A stretch of 64,000 nt of DNA from Hymenobacter translucens (GTDB taxonomy: Bacteria; Bacteroidota; Bacteroidia; Cytophagales; Hymenobacteraceae): assembly GCF_020685205.1 (NCBI RefSeq), contig NZ_JAJERB010000002.1:682001-746000 (forward strand), given 5' to 3'. Below are positions 1-8,498 of this stretch, piece by piece; the first letter of the stretch is position 1; every line of letters starts with the position of its first letter. The notes beneath the pieces are model-generated. The model saw only the letters and a program-made list of their open reading frames with translations, was not told where the DNA came from and ran no database searches. The position numbers and the translations under genes were made by a program.

Positions 1-336
1 CCGGGCCAGCTCGGCGCCGGGGTCGGCCACGCCGGGGCAGCCGGCCTCACTGAGCACGCCTGCATCCTGGCCCTGCAGCACGGGCGCCAGGGCCTGCCGC
101 ACCTCGGCTTCGCTGCTGTCCTTGTCGATTACGCTGAAGCGCAAACTCTCGATAACGTGCTGGGGAGCTACGCTTTTCACGAAGCGCCGGGCCGTACGCA
201 GGTTCTCCACCAGAAAATACGACAGCTCGCCAACCCGGAGCCCTATCTGAGCCGGCAGCACCTGCACGGCCGTGTCGTCGGCCAGGGTGGTCGGAATCAG
301 GTAGAGAGTGCCGGGCGGTAGGGGAGAGGAGGCCAA
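1..336 (-). CDS. RsmI-type SAM-dependent methyltransferase, 3' part outside window
   Basis: The minus strand reads open from the left edge to a TTG at 334-336, with an in-frame TAG 13 codons further upstream. The 112 visible residues contain LYLIPTTLAD near the start, then VGELSYFLVENLRTARRF and, near the edge, LSEAGCPGVADPGAELA. The last block matches the glycine-rich GCPGVADPG loop of tetrapyrrole-methylase-fold enzymes related to RsmI (16S rRNA 2'-O-methyltransferase). Bacteroidota carry an RsmI-like paralogue with this N-terminus, so the rRNA target is not certain. The gene follows the alpha/beta hydrolase by 39 bases on the same strand and may be cotranscribed. The catalytic C-terminal part is outside the window. 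There is no ATG in the frame, so TTG is the best start. Confidence 0.72.
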   Translation of the reverse strand, partial: MASSPLPPGTLYLIPTTLADDTAVQVLPAQIGLRVGELSYFLVENLRTARRFVKSVAPQHVIESLRFSVIDKDSSEAEVRQALAPVLQGQDAGVLSEAGCPGVADPGAELAR

Positions 337-375
337 TGAATTCGGGAACAGTGAAATGCTAAAATCCGACTGCTA

Positions 376-1146
376 TCAGCCGATAAACCGGTTAACCAGG
401 TCAAACACGGTATCCGGCGCCTCGGCGTGCAGCCAGTGGCCCACGTCCGGAATTGTCTCTACCACGGAGTTGGGGAACAGCGTCGGGATGGAATAGAGCT
501 TGTCTTCCGGCCCGATGTAGTCGGACTTGCCGCCCCGCAGAAACAGGGCCGGCTTCAGGAAGGGCTGGGCTGCGTCGATTTCAGCGCCGATGGCCGGCAT
601 GTTGGCCGTCAGGGCGGCCAGGTTCTGGCGCCAGGCAAACGAGTTGTCCTCGCGCCGGTACAGATTTTTAAGCAGGAACTGCCGTACGCTGGGCTGGGGA
701 ATGTAGCGGGCCAGGGCCTCGTCGGCTTCCTGTCGGTTCTGGAGCGACGTAAAGTCTACGGCATTAAGGCCAGCCAGGATAGCGTCCTGGTGGCGCATGT
801 CGGAAAAGCCGGGGGCAATATCGAGCACAACCAGGCGGGCCAGCGTTTCCGGATGGTCGAGGGCCAGGCGCATGGCGACCTTGCCGCCCATGCTGTGACC
901 CAGCACGGTGGCATCGGGCCCCAGCTGCCGTTCCGTCAGCAGCTCGCGCACGTCCTCGCTCATCAGCTCGTAGGAGTGCTCCGGCGTGTGCTGGGAGCGG
1001 CCGTGGTTGCGCAGGTCCACGCTAATGACGCGGTAAAGCTCAGCCCAGCGCCGGGCCAGCGTCTGCCAGTTGTCGAGGGTGCCGAACAGGCCGTGCAGGA
1101 TTACCAGTGGACGCCCCTGCCCGGATTCGCGAAAGTGAAGTTGCAT
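376..1146 (-). CDS. alpha/beta hydrolase (YbfF-like esterase family)
   Basis: A 256-residue alpha/beta hydrolase. Visible are the oxyanion motif LHGLFG near residue 17, the nucleophile elbow GHSMGG near residue 84, and a late DVGHWLHAEAP that supplies the catalytic histidine. Length and the HGLFGTLDNW start resemble the YbfF esterase family, so hydrolysis of a small ester or thioester in the cytoplasm is likely, but the substrate cannot be read from sequence. I chose the ATG giving MQLHFRES, because the six residues upstream (MHLCGI) are not family-like. The gene precedes the RsmI-like gene and follows the histidine kinase gene on the same strand, 54 bases after its stop. Confidence 0.85.
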   Translation of the reverse strand: MQLHFRESGQGRPLVILHGLFGTLDNWQTLARRWAELYRVISVDLRNHGRSQHTPEHSYELMSEDVRELLTERQLGPDATVLGHSMGGKVAMRLALDHPETLARLVVLDIAPGFSDMRHQDAILAGLNAVDFTSLQNRQEADEALARYIPQPSVRQFLLKNLYRREDNSFAWRQNLAALTANMPAIGAEIDAAQPFLKPALFLRGGKSDYIGPEDKLYSIPTLFPNSVVETIPDVGHWLHAEAPDTVFDLVNRFIG

Positions 1147-1200
1147 AATACCACAAAGATGCACGGCCCGCGGGAATTGCGGCCGTAGAAGGCCGGCGGC

Positions 1201-3144
1201 TTAGCCAGCGGCCGGCAGCTGCACTACTACGGCGGCTCCCTGGCCCGGGGTGCTTTCAATTGTCAGCTGGCCCTGGTGGCGTTCCACAAAGGCCCGGCAC
1301 AGCACCATGCCCAGGCCCGTACCACCCCGCGGGCCCGAGAGGGCGTCGGTCGGCGGCAGCCCGTCCGAAGTCAGCAGGGCCGCTACCTGCTCGGGGCTGA
1401 GGCCGGGGCCCGTATCTGAAATACGGAAGGTCACCCACTGGTCGTCGGCCGAGGCCTGCATCTGGACTTCCCCGCCCAGGGGCGTGAACTTGATGGCGTT
1501 GCCCACCAGGTTGCGCAGAATAGTACGGATCATGTTCTGGTCGGCCACTACACTCAGCCCGGGTGGGCAGGCTGCCGACAGCGTGACCTGCTTGGCTTCC
1601 GTAGTTGATTGATAAAGCGCAGCCATTTCAGCAAACAGCAACCCCACCGAAAGCTTTTCCGGGTGCATGGCCAGTTCCCCGGTCTGACTTACAGCCCAGC
1701 CCAGCAGGTTGTCGAGCAGACCGTTCAAGCTCTGGGCCGACTGCCGCACGAGCTGGGGCAGTCGGCGCAGCCCTTCCTCATCTTTCTGGCGCACATAGAA
1801 GTCAATCAGCTCGGTGACGCCGGCAAACGAGGTAACCGGGCCGCGCAGGTCATGGGCAATGATGGCGTAGAGCCGGTCCTTGGAGGCCGTCAGCTGCCGC
1901 AGCTCGGTGGTAGCTTTGGTGAGGGCGGCGTGATTGAGGGCCAGGGCGGTCCGGCTCCGGCGCAGCTGCCAGTAGAACAGCCCGGCGGCCGTTAGCCCCA
2001 GCAGCAGCAAAGCTACTGCTACCCATAACTGCTGGTTGTGAAGGCGCTGCTGCTGGTCGTTGCGGGTGAGCATCCGAATCTGCCGCTCCTTGTCGAGCGT
2101 TTCGTAGCGCGTCTGCAGGGCCGTAAGCGTGTTCAGCCGCTGCCGGCTGTTGAGCGTGTCGTTCAGATCGAGGTAGCGCTGCTGCCACTGGTAGGCCTGC
2201 CGGTAGTTGCCCTGAGCCACCGCATTTTCGGATAAGCCGTGGTAGGCATCCAGCACCCGTTCCAGACTATTGGCCTGCCGGGCCAGGCGCAGGGCCTGCA
2301 GGTTGTAGGCAATGGCCTGGTCGAGCTTGCCCTGAAACTTAAAGGCAATGGCCAGAAGCTCCAGGTTGCCGGCTTCGTAGCGGGGGTGCTTGATGTCGCG
2401 CGTTATCTGCAGCGCTTCGCGCAGCAGCTTTTCAGCCTCGGGGTAGTTCTCCGTTTCGAGGTAATACGTGCCCAGGTTGGCCAGGTACAGTGCCTCGCCC
2501 AGCCGGTCACCGCTGCTTCGGGCCAGCGCCAGCGCCTTATAGGTATAGCGAAGCGCCTGCGGAAACCGTTCCAGGTAAAAATAGAGGCTGCTCAGGTTGC
2601 CGTACAGCATGGTTTCCATCGTCACCGTCACCCCCGGTTTACCGATGAGCGCCAGCGCCTGCCGGTAGTTGCGCCAGGTCAGCACCGTGTCGTTGCGTTC
2701 GTGGTGCACGGCGCCCATCGAAATGTAGTTGCGCATCAGCCCCCCGGAATCGTTCAGGCGCCGGGCGCGCTTCAGGGCCTGGTCAAACAACGCCAGCGCG
2801 TGCGGCCCGTCGGAGAGGTCGGTATAGCAGGAGCCCAGACTGTTCAGGGCCCGGATCAGCCCCCGCTCGTCGCCCAGCCGGCGGGCCAGGGACACGGCCT
2901 GCTCGCCATAGGGCAGCGCCGTGACGGGGTTGGAAGCCCGCAGGGCATAGCACAGCGAGTCGAGCAGGCGCACCCGGTTGGTGTCGGTGGACAATGTGCG
3001 CAGGCGCCGCAGCATCCGCGGGGCATCGGCGGGCTTCTGGGCCCTTAGCGGAAAGCTCAGCAGCAGGCTGCCCACCAGCAGCAACAGGCTGCCCCAGCAC
3101 AACTTGCTCACCGCAAAATGGCGTTTGGGGCCCGCAGTAGCCAT
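1201..3144 (-). CDS. TPR-repeat sensor histidine kinase
   Basis: A 647-residue membrane sensor kinase. It starts with a signal peptide (CWGSLLLLVGSLLLSFPLRAQ, about residues 16-36), then about 300 residues of tetratricopeptide repeats (for example ALALFDQALKRARRL and ALYLANLGTYYLETENYPEAE), one membrane helix near residue 360, a short coiled coil, and a kinase core. The H-box AIIAHDLRGPV puts the phosphorylated histidine near residue 431. The ATP-binding domain shows LRNLVGNAIKFTP (N-box), SDTGPGLS (G1) and GGTGLGMVL (G2). This periplasmic-TPR layout is common in Bacteroidota. No response regulator lies next to it, so the partner is unknown. The ATG at 3144 starts just before the signal peptide; an open extension to 3300 looks non-coding. 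Confidence 0.9.
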   Translation of the reverse strand: MATAGPKRHFAVSKLCWGSLLLLVGSLLLSFPLRAQKPADAPRMLRRLRTLSTDTNRVRLLDSLCYALRASNPVTALPYGEQAVSLARRLGDERGLIRALNSLGSCYTDLSDGPHALALFDQALKRARRLNDSGGLMRNYISMGAVHHERNDTVLTWRNYRQALALIGKPGVTVTMETMLYGNLSSLYFYLERFPQALRYTYKALALARSSGDRLGEALYLANLGTYYLETENYPEAEKLLREALQITRDIKHPRYEAGNLELLAIAFKFQGKLDQAIAYNLQALRLARQANSLERVLDAYHGLSENAVAQGNYRQAYQWQQRYLDLNDTLNSRQRLNTLTALQTRYETLDKERQIRMLTRNDQQQRLHNQQLWVAVALLLLGLTAAGLFYWQLRRSRTALALNHAALTKATTELRQLTASKDRLYAIIAHDLRGPVTSFAGVTELIDFYVRQKDEEGLRRLPQLVRQSAQSLNGLLDNLLGWAVSQTGELAMHPEKLSVGLLFAEMAALYQSTTEAKQVTLSAACPPGLSVVADQNMIRTILRNLVGNAIKFTPLGGEVQMQASADDQWVTFRISDTGPGLSPEQVAALLTSDGLPPTDALSGPRGGTGLGMVLCRAFVERHQGQLTIESTPGQGAAVVVQLPAAG

Positions 3145-3316
3145 AGACCGGTGACGGATGAGTTCAAAATGGGAGCTTGCCGGCTGATTTGCAGACGCAT
3201 AAGGCCCTGAATTCAGGGGCGCTGACGTAGGCCCGAGCCTCGAAATCAGCCGCGAAAAGTACGAAACGAGCGGCAATGCCGATTGGTATTTCGTATGCAT
3301 GCCGATTTTTCAAACC

Positions 3317-3910
3317 TCAGACCAGGCACAGCCACTCTTCCCGGCTTACAAGGTTGGTGTGGCGCAGAAACTCAGCCAGGGGCTGCAGGTTGGTAAGCAG
3401 CGAAGTCAGCACCACCACGTGGCCCGAGCTCAGGTGCAGGCGCAGGTAGTTGTAGTTGCTCCAGAACAGCCGGTTCGACTTGCACGTTACCCACTCTACC
3501 CGCACCAGGTCGCGGCGGGCCAGGGGCACTCGCACCCGGCCTTCGTACACCTCCAGCGCGTTTTGCTTGGCGTCGAAAACCAGGGTGGTTTCCCGGTTGA
3601 GGGCGTAGTACTGCAGGTGCAGCACCAGGGCCGGAACCGAAAAGCCGAGCACCACGGCCGCCACCAGCGTCAGCAGCACCAGCTCAAAAGTGGAAAGCGT
3701 GCCGTAGTACAGAAACGACCCCAGGAAGGGCAGGCCCACGCCCAGGCACAGCAAGGGCCAGAACAGCAGGTAGAAGTGGCGCAGGAAAGTGGGCCGGTGC
3801 ACCCGGCTGGCGCGGCTGAAGAAGTTGGTAATAAACCGCAGCCCGAAGACGATGGCGAAAACGGCCAGCCCGATTTCCAGCAGGGGCCGCAGTACGGAAA
3901 AGAGCTTCAC
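3317..3910 (-). CDS. unknown membrane protein downstream of selD
   Basis: A 197-residue protein I do not recognise. Its first 105 residues hold about three or four hydrophobic segments (for example IGLAVFAIVFGLRFI, LLFWPLLCLGVGLPFLG and VLLTLVAAVVLGFSVPALVL). The C-terminal half is a soluble, beta-rich domain (TTLVFDAKQNALEVYEGRVRV) with the feel of a bacterial PH-like domain; that likeness is an inference. It begins three bases after the selD stop, so the two are almost certainly cotranscribed and perhaps translationally coupled. This does not by itself imply a role in selenium metabolism. Confidence 0.7.
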   Translation of the reverse strand: MKLFSVLRPLLEIGLAVFAIVFGLRFITNFFSRASRVHRPTFLRHFYLLFWPLLCLGVGLPFLGSFLYYGTLSTFELVLLTLVAAVVLGFSVPALVLHLQYYALNRETTLVFDAKQNALEVYEGRVRVPLARRDLVRVEWVTCKSNRLFWSNYNYLRLHLSSGHVVVLTSLLTNLQPLAEFLRHTNLVSREEWLCLV

Positions 3911-3913
3911 CGC

Positions 3914-4972
3914 CTACCGTACCTCAATCCAGGCCTCGCCCTCGGCATGAGCGCGCAGCGTGCCGAACCGCTCAAACGGCAGCCCGTACTGCTCAAACAC
4001 GGCCCGCACCGCGTCGCGGCCTTCCGGCTCCACGCATACCAGCAGGCCCCCGCTGGTTTGGGGGTCGCAGAGCCACTGCCGCTGCTCATCGGTTACCGGC
4101 CCGATCTTGTGTCCATAGCTGTCCCAGTTGCGCACCGTGCCGCCGGGCACCGACTTCTGGAGCCGGTACTCCTCGGCCTCGGCCAGCAGGGGCACTTTGC
4201 TGAACTCCACGTCGGCGGTCAGTCCGCTGCCTTCGCACACTTCCGAGAGGTGGCCCAGCAGGCCAAAGCCGGTTACGTCGGTCATGGCGCGCACGGCCTG
4301 TAGCTGCCCCAGCTCGTAGCCGATCTTGTTGAGCTGCATCATGCTTTGGGGTGCCAGCTGCTCGTGCTCGGAACGCAGAATGCCGCGCTTCTGTGCCGTG
4401 GTCAGCATGCCCACGCCCAGCGGCTTGGTCAGGTACAGCTCGCAGCCAGCCGTGGCCGTATCATTGCGTTTCAGGTTTTTGATGTCCAGCATACCCGTCA
4501 CGGCCAGTCCGAAGATGGGCTCAGGCGAGTCGATGCTGTGGCCGCCGGCCAGCGGGATGCCCGCCTCGGCGCAGATGCTGCGGCTGCCCTCAATCACACG
4601 GCGGGCCACTTCCGGGGCCAGCTTGTCGATGGGCCAGCCCAGCACGGCAATGGCCATTACCGGCCGCCCACCCATGGCGTAGACGTCGGAAATGGCGTTG
4701 GCCGAAGCAATTCGACCGAAGTCGTAGGCATCGTCCACGATGGGCATGAAGAAGTCGGTGGTGCTGATCAGGGCCTGGCCCCCGCCGATGTCATACACGG
4801 CGGCATCGTCGCGGCTGCTGTTGCCCACCAGCAGCTTGTCGTCCTGGGGCTGGGGAATGCTGGTGTGCAAAATCTGGTCGAGCACCTTGGGCGCAATCTT
4901 GCAGCCGCAGCCGGCTCCATGGCTGTACTGGGTGAGGCGGACGGTGTCGGTGGAAGTTTCGTTGCTGATCAT
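3914..4972 (-). CDS. selD: selenide, water dikinase (selenophosphate synthase)
   Basis: SelD makes selenophosphate from selenide and ATP, the selenium donor for selenocysteine and for 2-selenouridine in tRNA. The 352-residue protein is full length. The active site reads [11 protein letters not shown], with Cys22 and Lys25 in the places of the catalytic Cys17 and Lys20 of the E. coli enzyme, so this is the cysteine form and needs no selenocysteine. Further on are the ATP/metal motifs STTDFF and [11 protein letters not shown], and SGGLLV near the C-terminus. No selA, selB or tRNA-Sec is visible, but selU lies 0.9 kb upstream on the same strand, so tRNA selenation is the use supported here. The next gene starts after three bases. 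Confidence 0.97.
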   Translation of the reverse strand: MISNETSTDTVRLTQYSHGAGCGCKIAPKVLDQILHTSIPQPQDDKLLVGNSSRDDAAVYDIGGGQALISTTDFFMPIVDDAYDFGRIASANAISDVYAMGGRPVMAIAVLGWPIDKLAPEVARRVIEGSRSICAEAGIPLAGGHSIDSPEPIFGLAVTGMLDIKNLKRNDTATAGCELYLTKPLGVGMLTTAQKRGILRSEHEQLAPQSMMQLNKIGYELGQLQAVRAMTDVTGFGLLGHLSEVCEGSGLTADVEFSKVPLLAEAEEYRLQKSVPGGTVRNWDSYGHKIGPVTDEQRQWLCDPQTSGGLLVCVEPEGRDAVRAVFEQYGLPFERFGTLRAHAEGEAWIEVR

Positions 4973-4999
4973 CGAAGTAGAAAAAGCGGCTGAGTAAGA

Positions 5000-5389
5000 T
5001 TAGAGCGACCAGTCGGCCTGCTGCAGCACGACGCGGTAGCCATCGGGGTCCGCAAAAGTACGACCCTGCCGGTCCCAGTAGGCGTTGTAGGCAGGCACCG
5101 GGGTAAAGCCGTGGCTCTGCATCCGGGTTACCGCAGCCTGCCAGTCGGCTTGGTCGGGCAGGTAAAACACCAGCAGGTGCTCCGGGTTTGGAGCCGAAGC
5201 TACGAAATGGCCGGGCTGGGCGGTAAATTCCAGGTGATAAGGTGCCTGCGAATGGCCCAGTATGACGCCGTCGGACCCATCGTGGCCTTTGAACTCATAA
5301 AGAACCGACAAGCCCAGCGCGTCGCGGTAAAAGCGGAGCAAAGCCGTCAGGTTGTTGGTTGGGCGGGCAACGCGAAGCTTGGGCAGCAT
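5000..5389 (-). CDS. VOC-family (glyoxalase/bleomycin resistance fold) protein
   Basis: A small protein of 129 residues (133 if the ATG at 5401 is used). The N-terminal RPTNNLTALLRFYRDALGL, a central YHLEFTAQPG and a C-terminal TFADPDGYRVVLQQ are the usual landmarks of the vicinal oxygen chelate fold. The family ranges from glyoxalase I to antibiotic-binding proteins, so the ligand is unknown. The VOC metal positions are only partly visible (His/Glu in YHLEF and a late Asp), so metal binding is uncertain. It lies between selD and a small lipoprotein gene on the same strand and may belong to the selU–selD transcript. I prefer the second ATG (MLPKLRVARP). Confidence 0.82.
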   Translation of the reverse strand: MLPKLRVARPTNNLTALLRFYRDALGLSVLYEFKGHDGSDGVILGHSQAPYHLEFTAQPGHFVASAPNPEHLLVFYLPDQADWQAAVTRMQSHGFTPVPAYNAYWDRQGRTFADPDGYRVVLQQADWSL

Positions 5390-5424
5390 AGCAGGGGGCA
5401 TGTCGTCAGGAATCCGGGCGGCGG

Positions 5425-5847
5425 CTAGTTGCGGAATACCACCTTATACCGCTTGTGCTTTGGGTTATCGACCAGGTAGGTAAGCTGATCAATGCGGCCG
5501 GAAGCACAAGCCACGTCCGATACATCAACGTAGCGGAGGTAGATAGTATCCCAGCTGATAGCAATGTTGCCTTCATACTGCCCGCAGGCATTGACGTGCC
5601 GCGGCAGGGAGATGTAGAGAATGTCGTGAACGGGCTTTACCTCGATGGCGCCCGTTCGCAACTTGCGGGCCACCCCTTTCGGACGCAGAGCGGCTTCGTC
5701 GCCTTGCTCCGCTATAAAGGCAGCTTTAAAGCCCAGCAGGCGGCTGTGGCGGGCAGGCGCATCGGTGCTATTACAGGCACTAAGCAAGCCAAAGCCAACC
5801 AAGCCGGCCAGTGTAAGTCCCGCCTGAAGCGCAGTGCCGCGGCCCAT
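5425..5847 (-). CDS. small lipoprotein, translationally coupled to selU
   Basis: A 140-residue putative lipoprotein of unknown function. The N-terminus has a short positive start, a hydrophobic stretch (LTLAGLVGFG) and the lipobox LLSAC, giving a lipidated Cys25. The rest has no family I recognise; it holds pieces such as YISLPRHVNACGQYEGNIA and a late pair of cysteines. Its ATG (5845-5847) shares one base with the selU stop (TGA at 5847-5849), a TGATG arrangement typical of translational coupling, so it is made with SelU. The link between an envelope lipoprotein and tRNA modification is unexplained. Confidence 0.72.
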   Translation of the reverse strand: MGRGTALQAGLTLAGLVGFGLLSACNSTDAPARHSRLLGFKAAFIAEQGDEAALRPKGVARKLRTGAIEVKPVHDILYISLPRHVNACGQYEGNIAISWDTIYLRYVDVSDVACASGRIDQLTYLVDNPKHKRYKVVFRN

Positions 5848-6890
5848 CAGACGGGCAGGGCTGCAAGCCGGTGCTCAACGGCAGCCTGCAGTACCAGCTC
5901 GGCATTTACGGCCGGGTCGCAGGTGTCGGACGGTACCCGCACGATGCGGCGGCTGGCTTTGTTCTCGAGCCCGAAGCCATAGGTTTTGTCGTAGTAAGAC
6001 AGGGCAATGTCCACCATCTTTAGCATGTCGCCGGCTTCGATGGCCGCCAGGGCTTCCTTGGTAGCCAAGCCTCCCAGCCGCTTGCTGATGCGCTGAATGG
6101 CTTCGGCCAGCAGCTGCGGATCTTCCTTGCCGTACTCGGCGGCCAGCTTGCGGGTGCGCACTTCCTTTGGAATTTCCAGTACCACCAGCGGGGCATGGCG
6201 CATCTGTTCAAAGAAGGGCTTTGGGATGGTGAGACGGCCGATGGTCAGGCTTTCGTCTTCCAACCAGGGCGTCACGCCCATCGGCAGGCCGTCGAGCACG
6301 AGGGCCAGGTTGTTTTCAAACTGCTCGGGTGTGGGCTGGGGCGGCAGGCCGATGGCCCCGAATGAGGAGCCCTTGTGGTTGGCCAGCCCTTCCAGGTCCA
6401 CCACCGTTTCGCCCCGCCGGGCCAGCTCGTGCAGCACATCGGTTTTGCCCGAGCCGGTGAGGCCGCCCAGAATCAGTATCGGACGGGGCTCGGTGAACTG
6501 CGCCAGCGCCCAGCGCCGGTAGTCCTTATAGCCTTTATCGAGCAGGTGCACCTTAAAGCCGGCCAGCTCCAGCAGCCACTGCACCGATCCGCTGCGCATG
6601 CCACCCCGCCAGCAGTGCAGGCGCACTTCCTTGCCGGGAGCCAGCTTGCGGGCCTGCTTCACCATGCGGCTCATCTTGGGCCCAAAAAAGTCGAGGCCCA
6701 GCAGCACGGCCTTGTCCTGGCTGACCTGCTTATAGGCCGTACCGATGCGGGCCCGCTCCTCGTCCGTAAACAGCGGCAAACTCAGCGCCCCCGGGATGTG
6801 GCCGGCAGCGTACTCGACAGGAGCGCGCACGTCCAGAATGGGAGCCTCAGCCGGGCCGGTCAGAAAGTCGGAGAGAGGAAGGCGGGGCAT
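5847..6890 (-). CDS. selU: tRNA 2-selenouridine synthase
   Basis: SelU (MnmH/YbbB) replaces the sulfur of 2-thiouridine at the tRNA wobble position with selenium from selenophosphate, through a geranylated intermediate. The 347-residue protein has the two expected parts. Residues 1-115 are a rhodanese domain with the catalytic Cys93 in LHCWRGGMRS, as in the E. coli LYCWRGG loop. The second is a P-loop domain with Walker A GLTGSGKT at 143-150. SelD, which makes its substrate, lies downstream on the same strand, a well-known pairing. The stop overlaps the start of a lipoprotein gene by one base. Confidence 0.96.
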   Translation of the reverse strand: MPRLPLSDFLTGPAEAPILDVRAPVEYAAGHIPGALSLPLFTDEERARIGTAYKQVSQDKAVLLGLDFFGPKMSRMVKQARKLAPGKEVRLHCWRGGMRSGSVQWLLELAGFKVHLLDKGYKDYRRWALAQFTEPRPILILGGLTGSGKTDVLHELARRGETVVDLEGLANHKGSSFGAIGLPPQPTPEQFENNLALVLDGLPMGVTPWLEDESLTIGRLTIPKPFFEQMRHAPLVVLEIPKEVRTRKLAAEYGKEDPQLLAEAIQRISKRLGGLATKEALAAIEAGDMLKMVDIALSYYDKTYGFGLENKASRRIVRVPSDTCDPAVNAELVLQAAVEHRLAALPV

Positions 6891-6903
6891 GCGTTTTTAA
6901 GGA

Positions 6904-7082
6904 AGAATGAAGAATTAGTAAGTAAGAATTGATGCGTTTGATGCTTTAGAAACCAATATAAATGTCTCGTAGCAGCTGTTCCTGTTTTGAAAACGGCAGG
7001 TCAGTTTTCTTCAGAAATAGCCAACCGGTACAAAGCAACAGCGGGTTCCCAGCCCCAATTCTTAATTGCTAATTATTAATTC
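6904..7082. repeat. AT-rich intergenic inverted repeat, selU–pdxJ
   Basis: Two arms built from units like GAATTAGTAA flank this spacer. The left arm (about 6904-6931) has the reverse complement CAATTCTTACTTACTAATTC, and the right arm (7054-7082) begins CAATTCTTAATTGCTAATTA. The right arm runs into the last codons of pdxJ and supplies its TAA stop. About 120 bases of ordinary spacer separate the arms. It is one of several intergenic elements in this window with the same architecture but different unit sequence. Confidence 0.6.
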
Positions 7083-7798
7083 AGCGAAGCCAGCTGTCGG
7101 CGGTAGAGCTGAATCGTGTTTTCCAGGCCGTAGTACAACGCGTCGCACACCAGGGCGTGACCGATGCTGACTTCCTGCAGGCCGGGCAGGTTCAGGTGGA
7201 GGTAAGCCAGGTTTTCGAGGTCGAGGTCGTGGCCGGCGTTGAGGCCCAGCCCCAGCTCCCGGGCCAGCTGAGCTGCCGCCTTGTAGGGCGCCAGCGCGGC
7301 AGCAGGGTTCTGCGGGTACTGCTGGGCGTAGGCTTCGGTGTAGAGCTCGATCCGGTCGGTGCCGGTGCCGAGGGCGGCTTTCACCATGGCCAGGTCGGGG
7401 TCGAGAAAGATGGAAACCCGGCAGCCAATGGCCTTGAGCTCCGTTACGATGCCCAGCAGGTAGATCTGGTGCCTGACGGTGTCCCAGCCCGCGTTGGAGG
7501 TGATGGCGTCGGGCGCGTCGGGCACCAGCGTCACCTGCTCAGGCCGCACCTCGTGGACCAGGGCCAGAAAGTCGGGAGTGGGGTTGCCCTCCACGTTCAG
7601 CTCGGTGGTCACGATGCGGCGCAGGTCGCGCACGTCCTGGTAGCGGATGTGGCGCTCGTCGGGCCGGGGGTGCACGGTAATACCCTCGGCACCAAAACGC
7701 TCACAGTCACGGGCTACCTGCAGCACGTCGGGTCGGTTGTGGCCGCGCGCGTTCCGCAGCGTAGCGATTTTGTTTATGTTTACGCTCAGTTTCGTCAT
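7076..7798 (-). CDS. pdxJ: pyridoxine 5'-phosphate synthase
   Basis: PdxJ condenses 1-deoxy-D-xylulose 5-phosphate with 1-amino-acetone 3-phosphate to make pyridoxine 5'-phosphate in the DXP-dependent vitamin B6 pathway. The 240-residue TIM-barrel protein has the usual length. It shows [16 protein letters not shown] at the start, [14 protein letters not shown] (active-site histidine region), [15 protein letters not shown], and [15 protein letters not shown] towards the end. It is transcribed away from yqeY. Its final codons and stop lie inside the right arm of the AT-rich intergenic repeat. Confidence 0.97.
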   Translation of the reverse strand: MTKLSVNINKIATLRNARGHNRPDVLQVARDCERFGAEGITVHPRPDERHIRYQDVRDLRRIVTTELNVEGNPTPDFLALVHEVRPEQVTLVPDAPDAITSNAGWDTVRHQIYLLGIVTELKAIGCRVSIFLDPDLAMVKAALGTGTDRIELYTEAYAQQYPQNPAAALAPYKAAAQLARELGLGLNAGHDLDLENLAYLHLNLPGLQEVSIGHALVCDALYYGLENTIQLYRRQLASLN

Positions 7799-7936
7799 TG
7801 TAACAGGCAGAATAGAAGCCTTGCGGCCGGTTCGCTGGCCTAAAAGTACGCTGATTTTTACGGGAGCCTGACCCGCCCGTTTTCCGGCCCCGCCCCGGCG
7901 GCCCGCCCTTCCCGCTCACCCCAACGACCCGCTCTT

Positions 7937-8398
7937 ATGGCCCTGAAAGACACCATCGACGCCGATATCAAGAAGGCAATGCTTGCCAAGGATAAAGTCC
8001 GCCTGCTGGCTTTGCGCAGCATCAAGTCTCAGATCATGCTGGCCGAGACGGCTGAGGGTGCCCACGGTACGTTGGCGCCCGAGCAGGAAATGAAGCTGCT
8101 CAACAAAGCTGCCAAGCAGCGCCGCGAAGCCGCTGAAATGTACCAGAAGCAGTTCCGGTCCGACCTTGAGGAAATCGAGCTGGCCGAGCTGGCCATCATC
8201 GAGGAGTACCTGCCCCAGCAGCTTTCCGAGGCTGACCTGATGGAAAAGCTCGTCGAAATCGTGCAGCGCGTCGGCGCCACCGGCCCTTCCGACCTGGGCA
8301 AGGTGATGGGCGTAGCCGCCCGGGAGCTGTCCGGCCTGGCCGATGGTAAAGCCATTTCCCAGATGGTAAGCCACCTGCTCAACAACACGAACGTTTAG
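7937..8398 (+). CDS. yqeY: GatB/YqeY domain protein
   Basis: A 153-residue protein of the stand-alone YqeY family, which shares its fold with the C-terminal tRNA-binding domain of GatB. Visible landmarks are the lysine-rich start MALKDTIDADIKKAMLAKDK, then EIELAELAIIEEYLPQQLS and GPSDLGKVMGVAARELSGLADGK. A role in tRNA handling is inferred from the fold; the function of free YqeY is not settled. It opens the long plus-strand run, is divergent from pdxJ (138 bases between the starts) and is followed by cvpA after an intergenic repeat. Confidence 0.93.
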   Translation: MALKDTIDADIKKAMLAKDKVRLLALRSIKSQIMLAETAEGAHGTLAPEQEMKLLNKAAKQRREAAEMYQKQFRSDLEEIELAELAIIEEYLPQQLSEADLMEKLVEIVQRVGATGPSDLGKVMGVAARELSGLADGKAISQMVSHLLNNTNV

Positions 8399-8402
8399 TT
8401 TT

Positions 8403-8492
8403 AAGAAGCTAGGAGTGAGAAGTTGGAAGCTAGAATAAACTCCCAGCCTCTGACTCCTGGCTCCTGCGTTAGCAACTCCTAACTCCTCCACT
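8403..8492. repeat. intergenic inverted repeat of TAGGAGT-type units, yqeY–cvpA
   Basis: Between the yqeY stop and the cvpA start, units such as GCTAGGAGTGAGAAG and GGAAGCTAG on the left are answered on the right by CCAGCCTCTGACTCCTGGC and AACTCCTAACTCC. The two sides are approximately inverse, so the transcript could form an imperfect hairpin. It starts just after the stop codon and ends six bases before the next ATG, filling the spacer. Confidence 0.55.
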
Positions 8493-8498
8493 TCACCC

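Noticed and set aside
427..1188. A 253-codon plus-strand frame opposite the alpha/beta hydrolase
   Set aside because: It is the antisense shadow of a gene with an intact catalytic triad and has no start context or family.
4895..4920. A selenocysteine codon in selD
   Set aside because: The active-site position is an ordinary TGC cysteine (GAGCGCK), so no recoding element is needed.
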